Below are positions 48,339 through 59,779 of a stretch of 64,000 bases of DNA, piece after piece. Every line of letters begins with the position of its first letter. Position 1 is the stretch's first letter. The position numbers and the translations under genes were made by a program. Below the pieces are notes generated by a model that was given only the letters and a program-made list of their open reading frames with translations, had not been told where the DNA came from and made no database searches. The stretch comes from Paracamarosporium sp. OC-R06-R3 (lineage: Eukaryota > Ascomycota > Dothideomycetes > Pleosporales > Didymosphaeriaceae): assembly GCA_019828545.1 (NCBI GenBank), contig JACVRA010000210.1:703649-767648 (forward strand), read 5' to 3'.

Positions 48339-50470
48339 ATGTCGGCTGCACAGCTTCTAAACCCAAAAGCCGAGTCGAGGGTCAGTTGCGCCTGTTTCGA
48401 GCTTTGCGATTGAGCTAACCTTTTATTAGCGGCGCGGGGAAGCTCTTCAAGTGAACATATCGGCCGGTGAGGGCCTGCAGAAGGTGAGAAGATGAGACCG
48501 GGTAGTCACTGCTCAGCTGTCCTAATTGCGGAGTAGGTCTTAGCATCCAATCTTGGACCCCGCGGTACTCTGAAGATGTGAGTTTGCCCCTCCAAACGAA
48601 ATAATTGCAAGCTAACACAGGTCAGGCTTGTCGATGGCGCAGGTGCCGTATGTTGATGCGCTCTACTTTACCGTGGGCAGCACTAATTAGCCCGCAGATC
48701 AAGCTCACGAAAGATGGAAGTGTGTTGCTCAAGGAAATGGTGCGTTACGGACGAAAACCTAACACGTCGGGTGGCTAACAGCAATACAGCAAATCCAGAA
48801 CCCCACAGCTGTACGTAGTTCCCACGGGAAACTACGACCCCACAATGCCAGACACTCATGATCTCTAGGTCATGATCGCGCGAGCAGCGACTGCACAAGA
48901 CGAAATCACTGGAGACGGAACCACATCAGTCGTTCTACTAGTTGGCGAACTGTTGAAGCAGGCGGATCGATATATTGCAGAAGGCCTTCACCCCCGAGTA
49001 ATCACTGATGGTTACGAAATTGCGAAGACCGAAGCACTCAAGGTTTGTCGGACAACTACAAATAGCTTGGAATGGATATTGACAGCAGTTAGTTCCTTGA
49101 CGAGTTCAAGCTGAACAAGGAGGTTGATCGAGAGCTACTCCTCTCTGTTGCTCGAACATCATTAGCCACAAAGCTAGACAGCACGCTCGCCGAAAAGTTG
49201 ACCCCCGACATCGTTGACGCCGTTCTCGCAATCTACCAAGCGCCTGCGAAACCAGACCTCCACATGGTTGAGATCATGACAATGCAGCATCGGACCGCCG
49301 CAGACACACAGCTCATTCGAGGCCTAGCGTTGGATCATGGCGCAAGACACCCAGACATGCCTAAGCGTGTCGAGAATGCTCACATCCTTACGCTCAACGT
49401 CAGTCTGGAATATGAGAAGTCGGAAATCAACTCTGGGTTCTACTACTCCAGCGCGGAGCAGAGGGAGAAGCTCGTGGAGAGTGAGCGGCGGTTTGTGGAT
49501 GACAAGCTTAGGAAAATCGTCGAACTGAAGAAAGAGTTTTGCGGAGACGATCCGAAGAAAGGCTTCGTGATTATAAACCAAAAGGGTATAGATCCGCTAA
49601 GCTTGGATGTGTTGGTCAAGAACGGCATCTTTGCGCTCCGGAGAGCCAAGAGGCGAAACATGGAGCGCCTGCAGCTTGTCTGCGGAGGTATCGCACAGAA
49701 CAGCGTCGACGATCTGACTCCAGACGTACTAGGCTGGGCAGGCTCTGTTTACGAGCATCAGCTAGGCGAGGAGAAGTACACCTTCGTTGTAAGTGATCCT
49801 CACGTTTATGGCCGACTTGATCTTTCTGACCCTGTGTAGGAAGATGTGAAAGAGCCCAAGTCAGTGACGCTGCTTATTAAAGGACCAAACGCACACACCA
49901 TTACCCAGATCAAAGATGCAGTGCGAGATGGACTGAGGAGTGTATATAACATGATCGTGGACAAGAGCGTTGTTCCGGGAGGAGGAGCTTTCCAAGTCGC
50001 TTGCGCATCACATCTGTTGAGCGAGAAATTCCGGAAGACAGTCAAAGGAAAAGCCAAGTGGGGTGTCGCTGCATTCGCCGATGCGTTGCTTGTCATTCCC
50101 AAGACCCTGGCAGCCAATTCGGGTCACGACATTCAAGATTCACGTATGTCTATCACGCCGTACTATACTCTAGCATGTACTAACCATATTACAGTAGCTG
50201 CATTGCAGGACGAATATGCCGATGGCAATGTCGTCGGCCTGAACTTGGCCACTGGCGAGGCCATGGACCCCTTGCAAGAGGGCGTCTATGATTCGTTCCG
50301 AGTTCTCCGCAACGCCATTGCCTCAAGTACCGGAATCGCATCCAATCTACTCTTGTGCGACGAGATGCTCAAAGCACGACAAATGGTAAGAGCCGACAAT
50401 TACCCATTCAATCGCTTGTGCTCACTTTACAATTTAGGGACGGCAACCGGGCCCAGGTGGAGAGGAATAA
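48339..50470 (+). CDS. CCT6: Chaperonin TRiC/CCT subunit zeta (CCT6)
   Basis: Subunit of the cytosolic chaperonin that folds actin, tubulin and WD40 proteins. Eleven exons close in phase to 539 residues: 48339-48380, 48430-48483, 48537-48577, 48626-48647, 48698-48739, 48790-48810, 48869-49042, 49093-49788, 49840-50143, 50195-50385, 50438-50470. The start [14 protein letters not shown] and KMLVDGAG are CCT6-like. ATP-site motifs are present: [20 protein letters not shown] and the VPGGGA loop; [14 protein letters not shown] residues ([18 protein letters not shown]) follow. The end is QPGPGGEE. The first six exons are 21-54 bases each, a much denser intron load than in neighbours. Confidence 0.96.
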
Positions 50471-51212
50471 CGAAGTCACGAAGTCTATGTAGCAAGTAAC
50501 TATACCACGACTACGACTGTACAAATGAAACTGTGGCCAGATGTGCGGAGTTCGACCGCAATATAGAACAGCCTCGTGATTAATATAGCTGCGTGCATGG
50601 ATATATCGGCAGTGGTCACACTTAAGCTTACACTTTTCCGGCAAGATCGGTATAGCGCGGTTTCTTGCAGGGGAGATGTGTCTGGCCAGCGACCACTTAG
50701 AGGATTAGCGCGAACATGCTGGCCCGGCGTAGCTGTGGATCATGCTCGGCAGACCCTGGAAGGATGCACGACAAAGAGATCGAGTCGTTTGCATGAATGT
50801 TTCTGAAGTACCGTACTGCCGCTGCGAATCCATCCGGGCACAAGACTTGCGAGTGGAGCGGTGGGGCTTGACATTCCATGCCGCATTCCTACCTGTTTGA
50901 GCGTGCGAAAGGGGTTGATGTGCGACGAGGGGCCCGTTTGAGCCGAGTACCAAGCATTTGCTAGTATGGCATTCAAGATTCCGAGCCAAGCCCGTGGAAG
51001 TTGCTCTCCTGCAACTGTAATTCCTCCTGTTAGCTAACCGCTGACCTTTCTAGGTGCTTTCTCCGCTGGCCTCGTTTCTCTTCTTTCCCTCCTTTGCGCG
51101 ATTCCCCAATGGCAGCAACGACATAGTGCCCTTCCTCGCGGTACCCTCTCTCCTCCAGCGCCTTCTCTCCACGTAACGTACGCGAAGCGGCCGAACGACT
51201 CAGGCGCGCACC
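50471..51212. other. Intergenic, promoter side of GH47 gene
   Basis: About 740 bases without a recognised gene. A CT-rich stretch (ttctcttctttccctcc, about 51077) lies roughly 130 bases before the next start codon. Confidence 0.45.
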
Positions 51213-54182
51213 ATGTTCCGCCTCCGCAGATATCGCGTCTTTCTTGCTTTCGCCGTTATCGTGGTCCTTGCGCTGTACAGATTTGGGAGCTCGAATCCTT
51301 CGTGGAGGGACTCAGCTGCGAGCTTTGGGCAGGGTCATCGCGAGGATGCTGGACCACAAGTGAAATGGGAACCAAAACCACAGGTCGCGAAAGAGACGAA
51401 GCAGTTTGAGGTGGAGGTGCCCGCTGCAAAGAATCCGCAAATAAAGCAGACTCCACCGCCGATTGCACCGGTAGAGCGACCTGTCAATAAGCCATCCACA
51501 ACAGCGCAGGGCAAGAAGTCAATACCTGTAGGCGTCGGCCATGTGGGGGTTGGCAACGCTGCGCAGTCAGATGCAACGCCTACACCGCGTGTGGAAGGAG
51601 ATGTGGGACAGGCTGTGTTAGACGAATCGCTATCTTCCAGCGATAACATCATACATTGGACCAAGACCAAAGAACAGTTCCCTGTACCGACCGAGTCGCT
51701 CATTGCGCTTCCGACCGCAAAAGCGAAACCTATACCAAAGATACAGGCAGATTTCAAAAAGGAAACAACCGCGGAGAAAGCAGACCGAGAGACAAAGTTG
51801 GAAGCCATCAAGGATGTATTCAAGCGCTCATGGTCTGGGTACAAGGAGTTTGCATGGCTCCACGACGAGGTGATGCCTGTGACCGGCTCGAAGAAGGATC
51901 CTTTTGCAGGCTGGGGTGCGACGCTCGTAGATGCGCTTGATACATTGTGGATAATGGGGCTGAAGGATGAATTTGAAGAGGCTGTACAGGCTGTCGGGAA
52001 GATTGACTTCACGACGACCTCTCGCGCTGACATTCCTCTTTTTGAAACCACAATTCGCTACCTTGGAGGTTTCCTTGCCGCGTACGACATGGCCGGAAAG
52101 AAGCACGAGATCTTGCTCACTAAGGCAAAAGAGCTGGCTGAGATCCTAATTGCCGCATTCGACACACCGAACAGGATGCCGCAGATGTATTATTACTGGC
52201 GACCGTGAGTGAAGACAGTTCCTCAAGAATGGCAGAATTGACGTGATACAGTGACTTTTCTTCTAATCCTCATCCTGCGAGCAATCGGGTTGTCCTTGCT
52301 GAAATTGGCTCCTTGTCCATGGAATTCACTTATCTTTCACAACTTACTGGTGAGGACAGATTCTATGATGCCGTCGCTCGCATTACAGATAATTTGGAAG
52401 GATACCAGAACCATACGCGGCTCCCTGGTATGTGGCCAACGTACTTCGATGCTTCGGGATGCGTCAAACATGATTACAACGTCAATGGCAACAAGCCTCT
52501 TCAGAAACCTATATCGGCCGGGGATCCAGGATGGGACGAAGCACTCAAGAATGGGGCCTACTTGAAGGCTGACCCAAGCAAGCCCTTAGTAATGCCCGCT
52601 CAGGAAGGTTCAACAGTTGCTGTTGGAAACGAACTCTCGCCTGAGGGCAATGCATACATTCCTTTGGAGAAACCGAAGCCTCTTACACTTGTGCCTAACG
52701 GACCGAATCCAACGTGGAAGCCGCCGCCAGAGGAACCACTTGTCTGGCCCCGCGACGCCAATGCTGCTCTTAAAAAGCGTGGGCTCCCTGCTCCAGGGTT
52801 TCCATCCGACCCTGAAGTAACCCCCGTCAACCCAACCTGTGACAACCCTGGGTTTGGACCGTCATCTGACGGGGGAAGGGAGGAGTACACTTTGGGCGGC
52901 ATGTCGGATTCTACCTATGAGTATCTGCCAAAACAATATCTACTCCTTGGTGGGCAAGTCGAAAAGTATCGTACTATGTACGAAATTTCCGCAGAGGTTA
53001 TGAAGGAGCATCTATTGTTCCGCCCCATGCTGCCCAACAATGATGACATCCTCTTCTCTGGAAAGCGGTGGGTCCCAACACAAGAACCAGGTGAACCTTT
53101 CGAAAGCACACTTGAACCCGAATATGCACATCTAACCTGCTTCGCGGGTGGTATGTTTGGCATGAGTGCAAAGATCTTCGATCGGCCCAAAGACTTGGAG
53201 ATCGCTGCCAAGCTGACAGAGGGCTGTGTTTTCTCGTACAACATGACCGCCACAGGTATTATGCCAGAAGCATTTGAGGGTGTGGCTTGCGAGAGTCGGA
53301 AGGATTGCCGGTGGAACCAAACGCTTTACTATGAATACATAGATCCTAACTCCGAGAACAGACTGAAGCAGTATACTGAGGCGATGGCGAACTACGAGAT
53401 CAAACTTAAGAGCGCGAGTTTGTGGTATGATGAGCAGATGCAGGCGTATATGGAAGACCCCACACCTTCACCTACCGCTGCCAATACTGGCATCGCGGCG
53501 TCTGTAGCACAGGTAACAGCGGTTCCTGACAGCGTGCTGGACAAACGCCAACTGGCGGATCTCGACTACAATGCACCAGCGCCTGCGCAGGATAGAAGCA
53601 TACACGTGGGTAGTGAACCCGAAGATGTGGAGGAACCGCCCACGAGGGTTCAAGCTGAAGCGGAAGAATCAGAGGAGCCAACACCAAGCAAGGTTATGCC
53701 CACATTTCCAGCTATCTACTCCCCTCAAGTCCCTCTAAACCATGAAGAATACGTCAAAACCCGCCTGCAAGAAGAACGTCTCCCACTTGGTGTGACTAGG
53801 GTCAAAGCCAGGGAGTACATTCTCCGGTAAGATTAAACTCTCCTCTTCAAGCTCTTCCTGAAGCGTCTTTCGCTAATATGACTGCAGACCTGAAGCTATC
53901 GAATCTGTTTGGTACATGTACCGCATCACTGGCGACAACTACTGGCGCGAAGCCGGCTGGCGCATGTTCGAAGCCATCAACGAGCACACCAAAACACCAC
54001 ACGGAAACTCGGCCATTGATGACGTGACGAAAACTTCACCAAGTTTAAACGATTCCATGGAGAGCTTCTGGCTCGCTGAGACGCTCAAGTATTTCTATCT
54101 GCTGTATAGCGAACCTGGTGTCATCAGCTTGGACGAATGGGTCTTTAACACTGAGGCACACCCTTTCAGGAGGCCGACGTAG
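51213..54182 (+). CDS. GH47 class I alpha-1,2-mannosidase
   Basis: Type II membrane glycosidase of the ER/Golgi that trims alpha-1,2-linked mannose from N-glycans. Three exons (51213-52204, 52252-53826, 53888-54182) give 953 residues. A cytosolic FRLRRYR is followed by one membrane helix ([17 protein letters not shown]) and a long Pro/Ala/Lys-rich stem. The catalytic domain runs from about residue 190: [105 protein letters not shown] and [20 protein letters not shown]. Two disordered Pro/Glu-rich insertions split it (about 52540-52890 and 53390-53730), so it is well above the usual 500-600 residues. Catalytic acids appear retained. Confidence 0.94.
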
Positions 54183-54469
54183 ATATGAGGTTCAATCAGT
54201 GTTGAAAAGCAAGCGACGATTTGGGTCCGGTGTAAAAGTCATGTGGTTTGCTTTTCTTCTCTGTTGTGTTAGATCTTCTTGTTATATGCTTTTGGCGCAT
54301 GGGCGGCTGCCGCAGTGTTGTCAATAGATGCGGCTTCAGCTGGTGTATTGGGTCATGGTGTCTTTGGTGTTTGGAGTTTTCGGGTAAGAAGATCGGATTG
54401 TTTGGCATTGATTGTACCTTCCTTCTTCTACCCTCTAGTACAGCAGGCACCTCTTTAGGTACACTATTC

Positions 54470-55348
54470 TTAGCTGTCGGGCCCAGGTTCTTCTGCGCTC
54501 GGTCGTCCTCCATCTTCCTTTTCGCGCGTTGGCGTTGGTGTTGGAGGTGTGGCTTTTGTTTCGCGTGGCGCCACCAAGCCCAAGCGCTCCAGAGCGCGGT
54601 AAGCCGTCTCTATTAGTGTCGCAATCCCAATGACCGTGGCGCGTTCCTCCACCGACATCATCTCCGACAATACAGTGATCAAGTGTGTTGCAAATATCAT
54701 AGTCGACGAGCTGTTCCTCCAGTTCTCGCCGAAGTATGTATCGTCGAAGAAGTTCCGTATCACCAAAGCGCCCACATCGACCAGCAAGCCGCTCACCAGA
54801 TGCACGACCATTGACCACTGCAATACACGTTTGCCTAGCACGCCTCCATCATGCTGGCCCCAAATCCTACCGAGATAGCTGTACGCGAGTGCGTGGTGCA
54901 CTTTATCCAACATAACAAAAACCATCCATGCGGCCGGCAGCGCATCTGAATTTTGTGAGGTCGAGAGGCTAAGCCACGGATACTCGAGTGGATATACGAG
55001 GAACGTCAGGTTGAGTGTGCCGGTGGGTGTCGAGGCTGTAAGCAGCACGTAGTTTATGTCGACCAGCTCATATAGTTTACTGGACATGTAAATGTAGTAG
55101 AGATCCTTGTCTGAAGGTGTGAGGATTGTCGGAGCGAGGTGAAACATCGCTGCCAGGTACCACACGCAGAAGATAGCATGGAGGCGTGCGCTCCAGAGTA
55201 GCAAGAACTGGAGTTTAGGAGAGAGGGGCGGATTGTCTGGGTGCCTCTTGAAGAAGAATGGCGCGAGAATGAGCGCAAGGCAAACTACACCGATGCTGAC
55301 CCAGTACCATATGTTCGGGGTGCTCAAGGGCGATTCTAATAATGACAT
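54470..55348 (-). CDS. ELO-like polytopic membrane protein lacking the HxxHH box
   Basis: Single-exon gene of 292 residues with about seven hydrophobic segments: WYWVSIGVVCLALILAPFFF at the N-terminus, LLWSARLHAIFCVWYLAAMF, the region DINYVLL, AAWMVFVMLDKVHHALAYSY, MVVHLVSGLLVDVGALVI and IFATHLITVLSEM. The order and the SSKLYELVD motif recall fatty-acid elongases of the ELO family, as does VHHALAYSYLG. The catalytic HxxHH box expected in the middle is not visible; that position reads like NLTFLVYPLEYPWL. The hydrophilic C-terminal tail (PTPTPTREKEDGGRPS) is cytosolic-looking and lacks a dilysine signal. ELO kinship is a tentative inference, and the function is unknown. The frame is intact and convergent with the GH47 gene. 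Confidence 0.55.
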   Translation of the reverse strand: MSLLESPLSTPNIWYWVSIGVVCLALILAPFFFKRHPDNPPLSPKLQFLLLWSARLHAIFCVWYLAAMFHLAPTILTPSDKDLYYIYMSSKLYELVDINYVLLTASTPTGTLNLTFLVYPLEYPWLSLSTSQNSDALPAAWMVFVMLDKVHHALAYSYLGRIWGQHDGGVLGKRVLQWSMVVHLVSGLLVDVGALVIRNFFDDTYFGENWRNSSSTMIFATHLITVLSEMMSVEERATVIGIATLIETAYRALERLGLVAPRETKATPPTPTPTREKEDGGRPSAEEPGPDS

Positions 55349-55990
55349 TGTTTTTATTATAGAGAGGTATTGATGTTTGCTATCTCAGAATCTGGGCCTG
55401 GGCGTAAAGATAAATCCGTTGAGGACAGCCTGAAACCTGATGTTACGGTTGCACGATGCTGTCATTGCACAGAATTCCTTATGCAGGTGCTGCAGTTATT
55501 GATGATGCCTGCAGAAGGATTCTACCCATCTTATGCTGCGCGACTCCACAACATACGTGGTGTACCTGTTCGACGTTGGCAAAGGCACGCATGACAGTGG
55601 CTTCGTAGCTCATGCAGTGAGTAATTACCTGGATATGCTATTGTTGCGAATTTCTCTCAAAGGAGTCCTAATGGCAAGTCCTGTAGCTATGCTGCCTGAA
55701 CCAAACATAACAGATGCAACATGACGAAAAGGCCAGGCATCCCTGGTAAGGTCATGTAATCGTAGCTGTTGAGTGGAGGGGCTAAAAATGCGGGGGCAAC
55801 CTGCTACGTCCAACGCCTCCATTAACCTTGCTTCACTCAGTCAACCTCCGCGTAGACAATGGTTTGCCTCGTCAGCGCTGGCATTGGTTTACATCCTATC
55901 TCGCTCACTAGCCTCATTTAGCATTGTTCGTCATGCAATACCTAATTCATAATCAATCCGTTCCTCAGTACGCATTTCAAGGCTTTCAGC
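55349..55990. other. Intergenic upstream of HET-like relic
   Basis: No intact gene. If the relic once had its N-terminal HET domain it should lie here, but I cannot recognise it. Confidence 0.4.
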
Positions 55991-56808
55991 CTGACCATTC
56001 GCTGTTCATTTGCCGGGCTTGCGCAGCTGGGCGCCCGATTGGACTATTGAGAGTTTTTGCTCTATGCTACTTCGTATCACTTCGGGCGGCGGAATATTCT
56101 TATCCAAGGCGTCATACCGAGATACTGGTATGCTTAGTGCGAAAAGCATACAATGCGGGACGATAAGTGCGACGTATTTCCTTAAACTAGATGATAACGT
56201 CCATATGATTAGCAAGAAAATAAGAACAGCATGTCTCTCGCTCTCTTCATCTTCGGATATGCTCAAGAGAAACGACAATAACCTTCTCGATGCTCTCTGC
56301 AGTAAGTTGGTGCTCTATCAATACTCATAAAAATACGACCCGCCATACTTCGACTTCCTAAGCCGTGGTAAGGTAAGGGAAGTAGTCCGTAAATGGGTCG
56401 CAGGAGAGAGGGAGAAAGTCACAATGGAGCCCGTTTTACCATCACTTTCACCAGATGAGGAGTCAACCTCAACGCCTTCTTCACCGGAAGCAACTTTTGC
56501 GCACCACCGACTACCGCATCGGCATCAGGTCTGCGTTTGTCAAATCTAGTGACGTTGTCACTTTGCTACTTGCCTGTTTCTCGCCCATTATCATACAGCA
56601 GAGTGGGAGAAGAATTGAGGAGGTACGCTTCTGCACCGTAATAGGAGAAGGTTACCTGTATGGAATCGTGCCTGAGGAGCCGCTCCTAGGATCCCTGCCG
56701 CGTGGAATCCGCGACATATTCTATTACGACCAGAAGTTGGACCGGAACCAAATACGGTATTATGATACAAAGACAGAAGTCTCGACGTCTGAGGATCCTC
56801 GTACTTAA
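55991..56808 (+). pseudogene. Relic of a HET-domain (heterokaryon incompatibility) protein gene, C-terminal part
   Basis: Broken plus-strand coding sequence that resembles the region after the HET domain in fungal incompatibility proteins. LPGLRSWAPDWT (about 56013-56050) is the usual 'LPSWxPDWS' block, followed by FLSKASYRDTG, the place of the family's 'f.As' segment. In another frame come PPYFDFLSRGKVREVVRKWV, then, after a further frame change, LRTTDYRIGIRSAFVKSSDV and FCTVIGEGYLYGIVPEEPL, matching the 'IG...GD.vc...GeayvhGimdge' tail. A TGA stands just before the first block and the frames do not connect without shifts or unseen introns. The N-terminal domain is not found. Family call is moderate; decay is clear. 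Confidence 0.45.
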
Positions 56809-57306
56809 AGACTTACTTCCAGTGTTGTGCAGCCAGCTGAGAATATCCTTAGTAGTGAGAGATATGAGGTGCGGTATTGTGTCGATGCCAAACCTTTTGA
56901 GCAGATTAGAGGGCATGTTCAAGAATTCCTGCTAATTTAATAAGGTAGGATGAGTGGTTCATGATGACCCTGCCCTTTTCAGTGTCGAGTTTTAGATCTT
57001 CATTGAACGTAAGCGTGGTATATGATTTCTCTTTTCATTGCTACCAAAGTACAACCACTCCGATCCGTATTCCTGGAGTACAACCCCACTCGTGAAAATG
57101 CTGCCGGTGCCGATTCAAGCATGTCCCATGCCATCAATCTCGTAACGCCAGTGATCCATGCATGTGCAGGACGATGCCTGTAGCCGTTGAACCATGACCA
57201 AATTTCATACAAATGTCACATAACCTCTATTTTCATCCCCGCATCCCCACAAGCAGCCCCTTCTTTTTGAATATGACTCCACTCGAAGATCACAACACTA
57301 CTGAGC
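56809..57306. other. Intergenic, no gene seen
   Basis: Follows the HET-like relic and holds the eIF3e 3' end. Confidence 0.45.
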
Positions 57307-58721
57307 TCATTTCGCAACTGCCGCACTGAGCACTTGTGTCCTGAAGAAGCCGCCCTTCGTCCGCTCGATGACCTGTTGGTAGACTGATTGCGGCGGGTGG
57401 TTCATGACTACTGTGCCGGCCTGGTAGTCGATCTTTGCATCTACGCGTGTATCCCGGATAAGGTTAACGATCCACTTCTCACCCTCATCTTGTGAGAGAC
57501 CGAGACGGGTAGATAGGTCCCTGCTCGCTGTCAGATGCTGGTTTTTCCGCATACACATATCGTGAACTTACTTGATGTCGATTCTCTGGTGGATCTTGCA
57601 GTAGCTCTCGGAGATGAGATGCCTTGCAGCATCGACAAAAGGACCGGCTGACTGCAGGAGGAAAAAGTCGTTCTCCAAGATCTGTTCCGACTCGCTGAGC
57701 TTCTTCTGTGCCTCCTCGAAGTCGAAATCAATGTATAGCGCCTTGATAAAGTCCGTCACTGGGTCGCTGTACTCGTAGCCCTCTTGTCGCACTATCCGGA
57801 TGAGATCCTTCAGCTGTTTCTGGTATGCGCCCTGGTTGCGGCCGGCGTTGCGCGCAGTAATGACGGAGGTAGCAAGGTAACGTAGGATCCAGGGGCAGTT
57901 GGTCTGGATCGTGTTGATGTAGGCCGGTTGGAAAAAGGTCTCAGTGATCTTTTCGCGAGCCTGCTCATCGTTGAAGAGCGGGAAGAGCGACCAGTGGATC
58001 AACCAGGTGCGCTGCTGCAGCTGGGCGAGAGGGTTGGTCATGAGGCGGCCATCGATAAGTTCCTTAATCTTCTCGATTTCCGCGATGGCAGACTCCCACT
58101 CGGTAGAAAGGATTTCGCACGCAAGCTTTCCCCAGGTGGCCTCGCGCTCCTTGTCGTTGTCGGTGGTCTGGTACACATTAGCACTCACGCAACCCACCAA
58201 CTCTCAAAGAGGCATACCAAGATACGGTAACGCGTCAGCAGATCAGCTGCATCGCCGTACAGGCCGCAGCCGTACTTGAATTGCGCCTCCTCGTACAGCT
58301 GCTCCACCATCTGCACAGTCACGCCATGCTCCTTCTCCAAAAAGGCCAAGTTCTGCTGCTTGTCGCTGCGCAGGCTGCCCAGCACGGTCTCGTCGGTCAA
58401 GAGCTCCATGAGCTTGGCAGTGGACTCCTCGAGCTGGGCCAGCTTCTTCTTCTCCTGCTCCTGCTTCTGCAGGTACTCGTCGGGGATCTGGTCGAGGTTG
58501 TTGATGTTCTGGGCGAGCTGGCCGACGTAGCCGGTCATGTAGGTGGGCTTGAGCAGCTCGAAGAGGACCTTCTGCTTGTCGATGGGCTGCTCCTCGTCTT
58601 CGGCGGGCGGGGGGAAGTTGAGCAGCGGGTACAGCAGGTGGCGGTCGAAGTGCGGCATCATCTGCGGCAGCAGGCTGTACTTGTCGGCGACGGACTCGCC
58701 GTTGGGGGCTGCGGAAGCCAT
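57307..58721 (-). CDS. INT6: Translation initiation factor eIF3 subunit e (INT6)
   Basis: Subunit e of eIF3, which binds the 40S ribosome and helps recruit mRNA. Three exons (58721-58218, 58167-57572, 57520-57307) close in phase to 437 residues. The N-terminal part fits eIF3e: [35 protein letters not shown], and a Gln/Glu/Lys-rich helix before FLEKEHGVT and [20 protein letters not shown]. The helical middle has [15 protein letters not shown] and [13 protein letters not shown]. The C-terminal PCI domain has [56 protein letters not shown] and [16 protein letters not shown]. It is intact and divergent from the mL49 gene at only 230 bases. Confidence 0.96.
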
Positions 58722-58951
58722 GATGGGCAGATCTTCGCGGGGACGGTGTGCGAAGAGGCGCGCGGCGTCGGGGTGTGCAGGCGGGCGGTGGGTGGTGCGG
58801 GCGGAAATTCAGCGTCGAGGTGGTGGGGTCGCAAAATCATATTGTGCGTAGCGAGCACCCCTGCAACGCTAAGCTTTTGGTGTTGACGGCCGCAGCATCC
58901 CCGTCGCAGAGCTTGCATCATTGCTCTCCATTTGTATCTTGCAGCACCGCA
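58722..58951. promoter_or_regulatory. Bidirectional spacer eIF3e/mL49
   Basis: 230 bases between start codons of a cytosolic and a mitochondrial translation gene, the tightest head-to-head pair in the window. Confidence 0.5.
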
Positions 58952-59779
58952 ATGCCGCGAATACAGCCCTTGCTGCCGCTGCTGAGGCCGTTGGCCGCCC
59001 CGACGCGTGCGCCGTGCGGGCAGCTCTTCCGCTTCTCCACCGCAACGAGCCTGCGAGCCGCCCGTATGTACCCGTCCATCTGGGACGTCGTCCACGCCTA
59101 ACAGAATACCACAGCAACAGGCGCTGCATCCTCCGTCGACAAGCCGCCGAAAACCCCCTCGACCCCCAAAGAAGCCTCCCGCGCTGCAGACCTCGCCGCA
59201 GCAGAAGCTGCCACCGACGCCGACAACCCGAACGCCCCTGCGCCGAAGCCTACTCTTCCCTCAAAGCGATCCGATTCATCGTCTCCGAACGAGGACAGAA
59301 AACCAAAATCCGTAGACGACGTACAGCCTCCCGCAGGTGACGCATTGGACGCGGCAACAGACCTGAAGACCGTCGAGCCCAAAGCGTTCAAAGCGCCCTC
59401 CCAAGCCAGAATATCGTCCAGGGCAAACCCCAACGCGGCACAGAAAACTACTCTGGAACTGCCACCACCAAAGTACCACGTGGCGCGTTCATCGACCAGG
59501 AACCTACCTATATACACAGACTACAAACGAGGCGGCAATCTGCATCTGACCACAATCCGAAAGATTACTGGAGACTTGTCGGCGCTAAGAGACGAACTGA
59601 GGGTGTTTTTGAATAAGAAGAACGAGGATGTGAAGATCAACAGTCTGACGCAGCACGTCGTTGTGAAGGTATGTCGGCAACACGCAAGCCCTCCGTGCAG
59701 CGTTGGATAGAGACTGACACCTGTGCAGGGCCACCACGTACCGCAGATTACCGAATTCTTGAAAGCCAGGGGCATGTAA
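58952..59779 (+). CDS. IMG2: Mitochondrial large ribosomal subunit protein mL49 (IMG2)
   Basis: Component of the mitochondrial 54S ribosomal subunit. Three exons (58952-59063, 59115-59668, 59729-59779) give 238 residues. The N-terminus MPRIQPLLPLLRPLAAPTRA with Arg and no acids is a good mitochondrial targeting signal. A long Ala/Pro/Lys-rich linker follows, then the Img2/mL49 core from about residue 150: ELPPPKYHVARSSTRNLPIY, YKRGGNLHLTTIRKITGDLS, ALRDELRVFL, VKINSLTQHVVVKGHHVPQI and the end TEFLKARGM, all typical. The acceptor of intron 1 (CCACAG at 59109-59114) was chosen because it alone keeps the phase. Confidence 0.93.
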
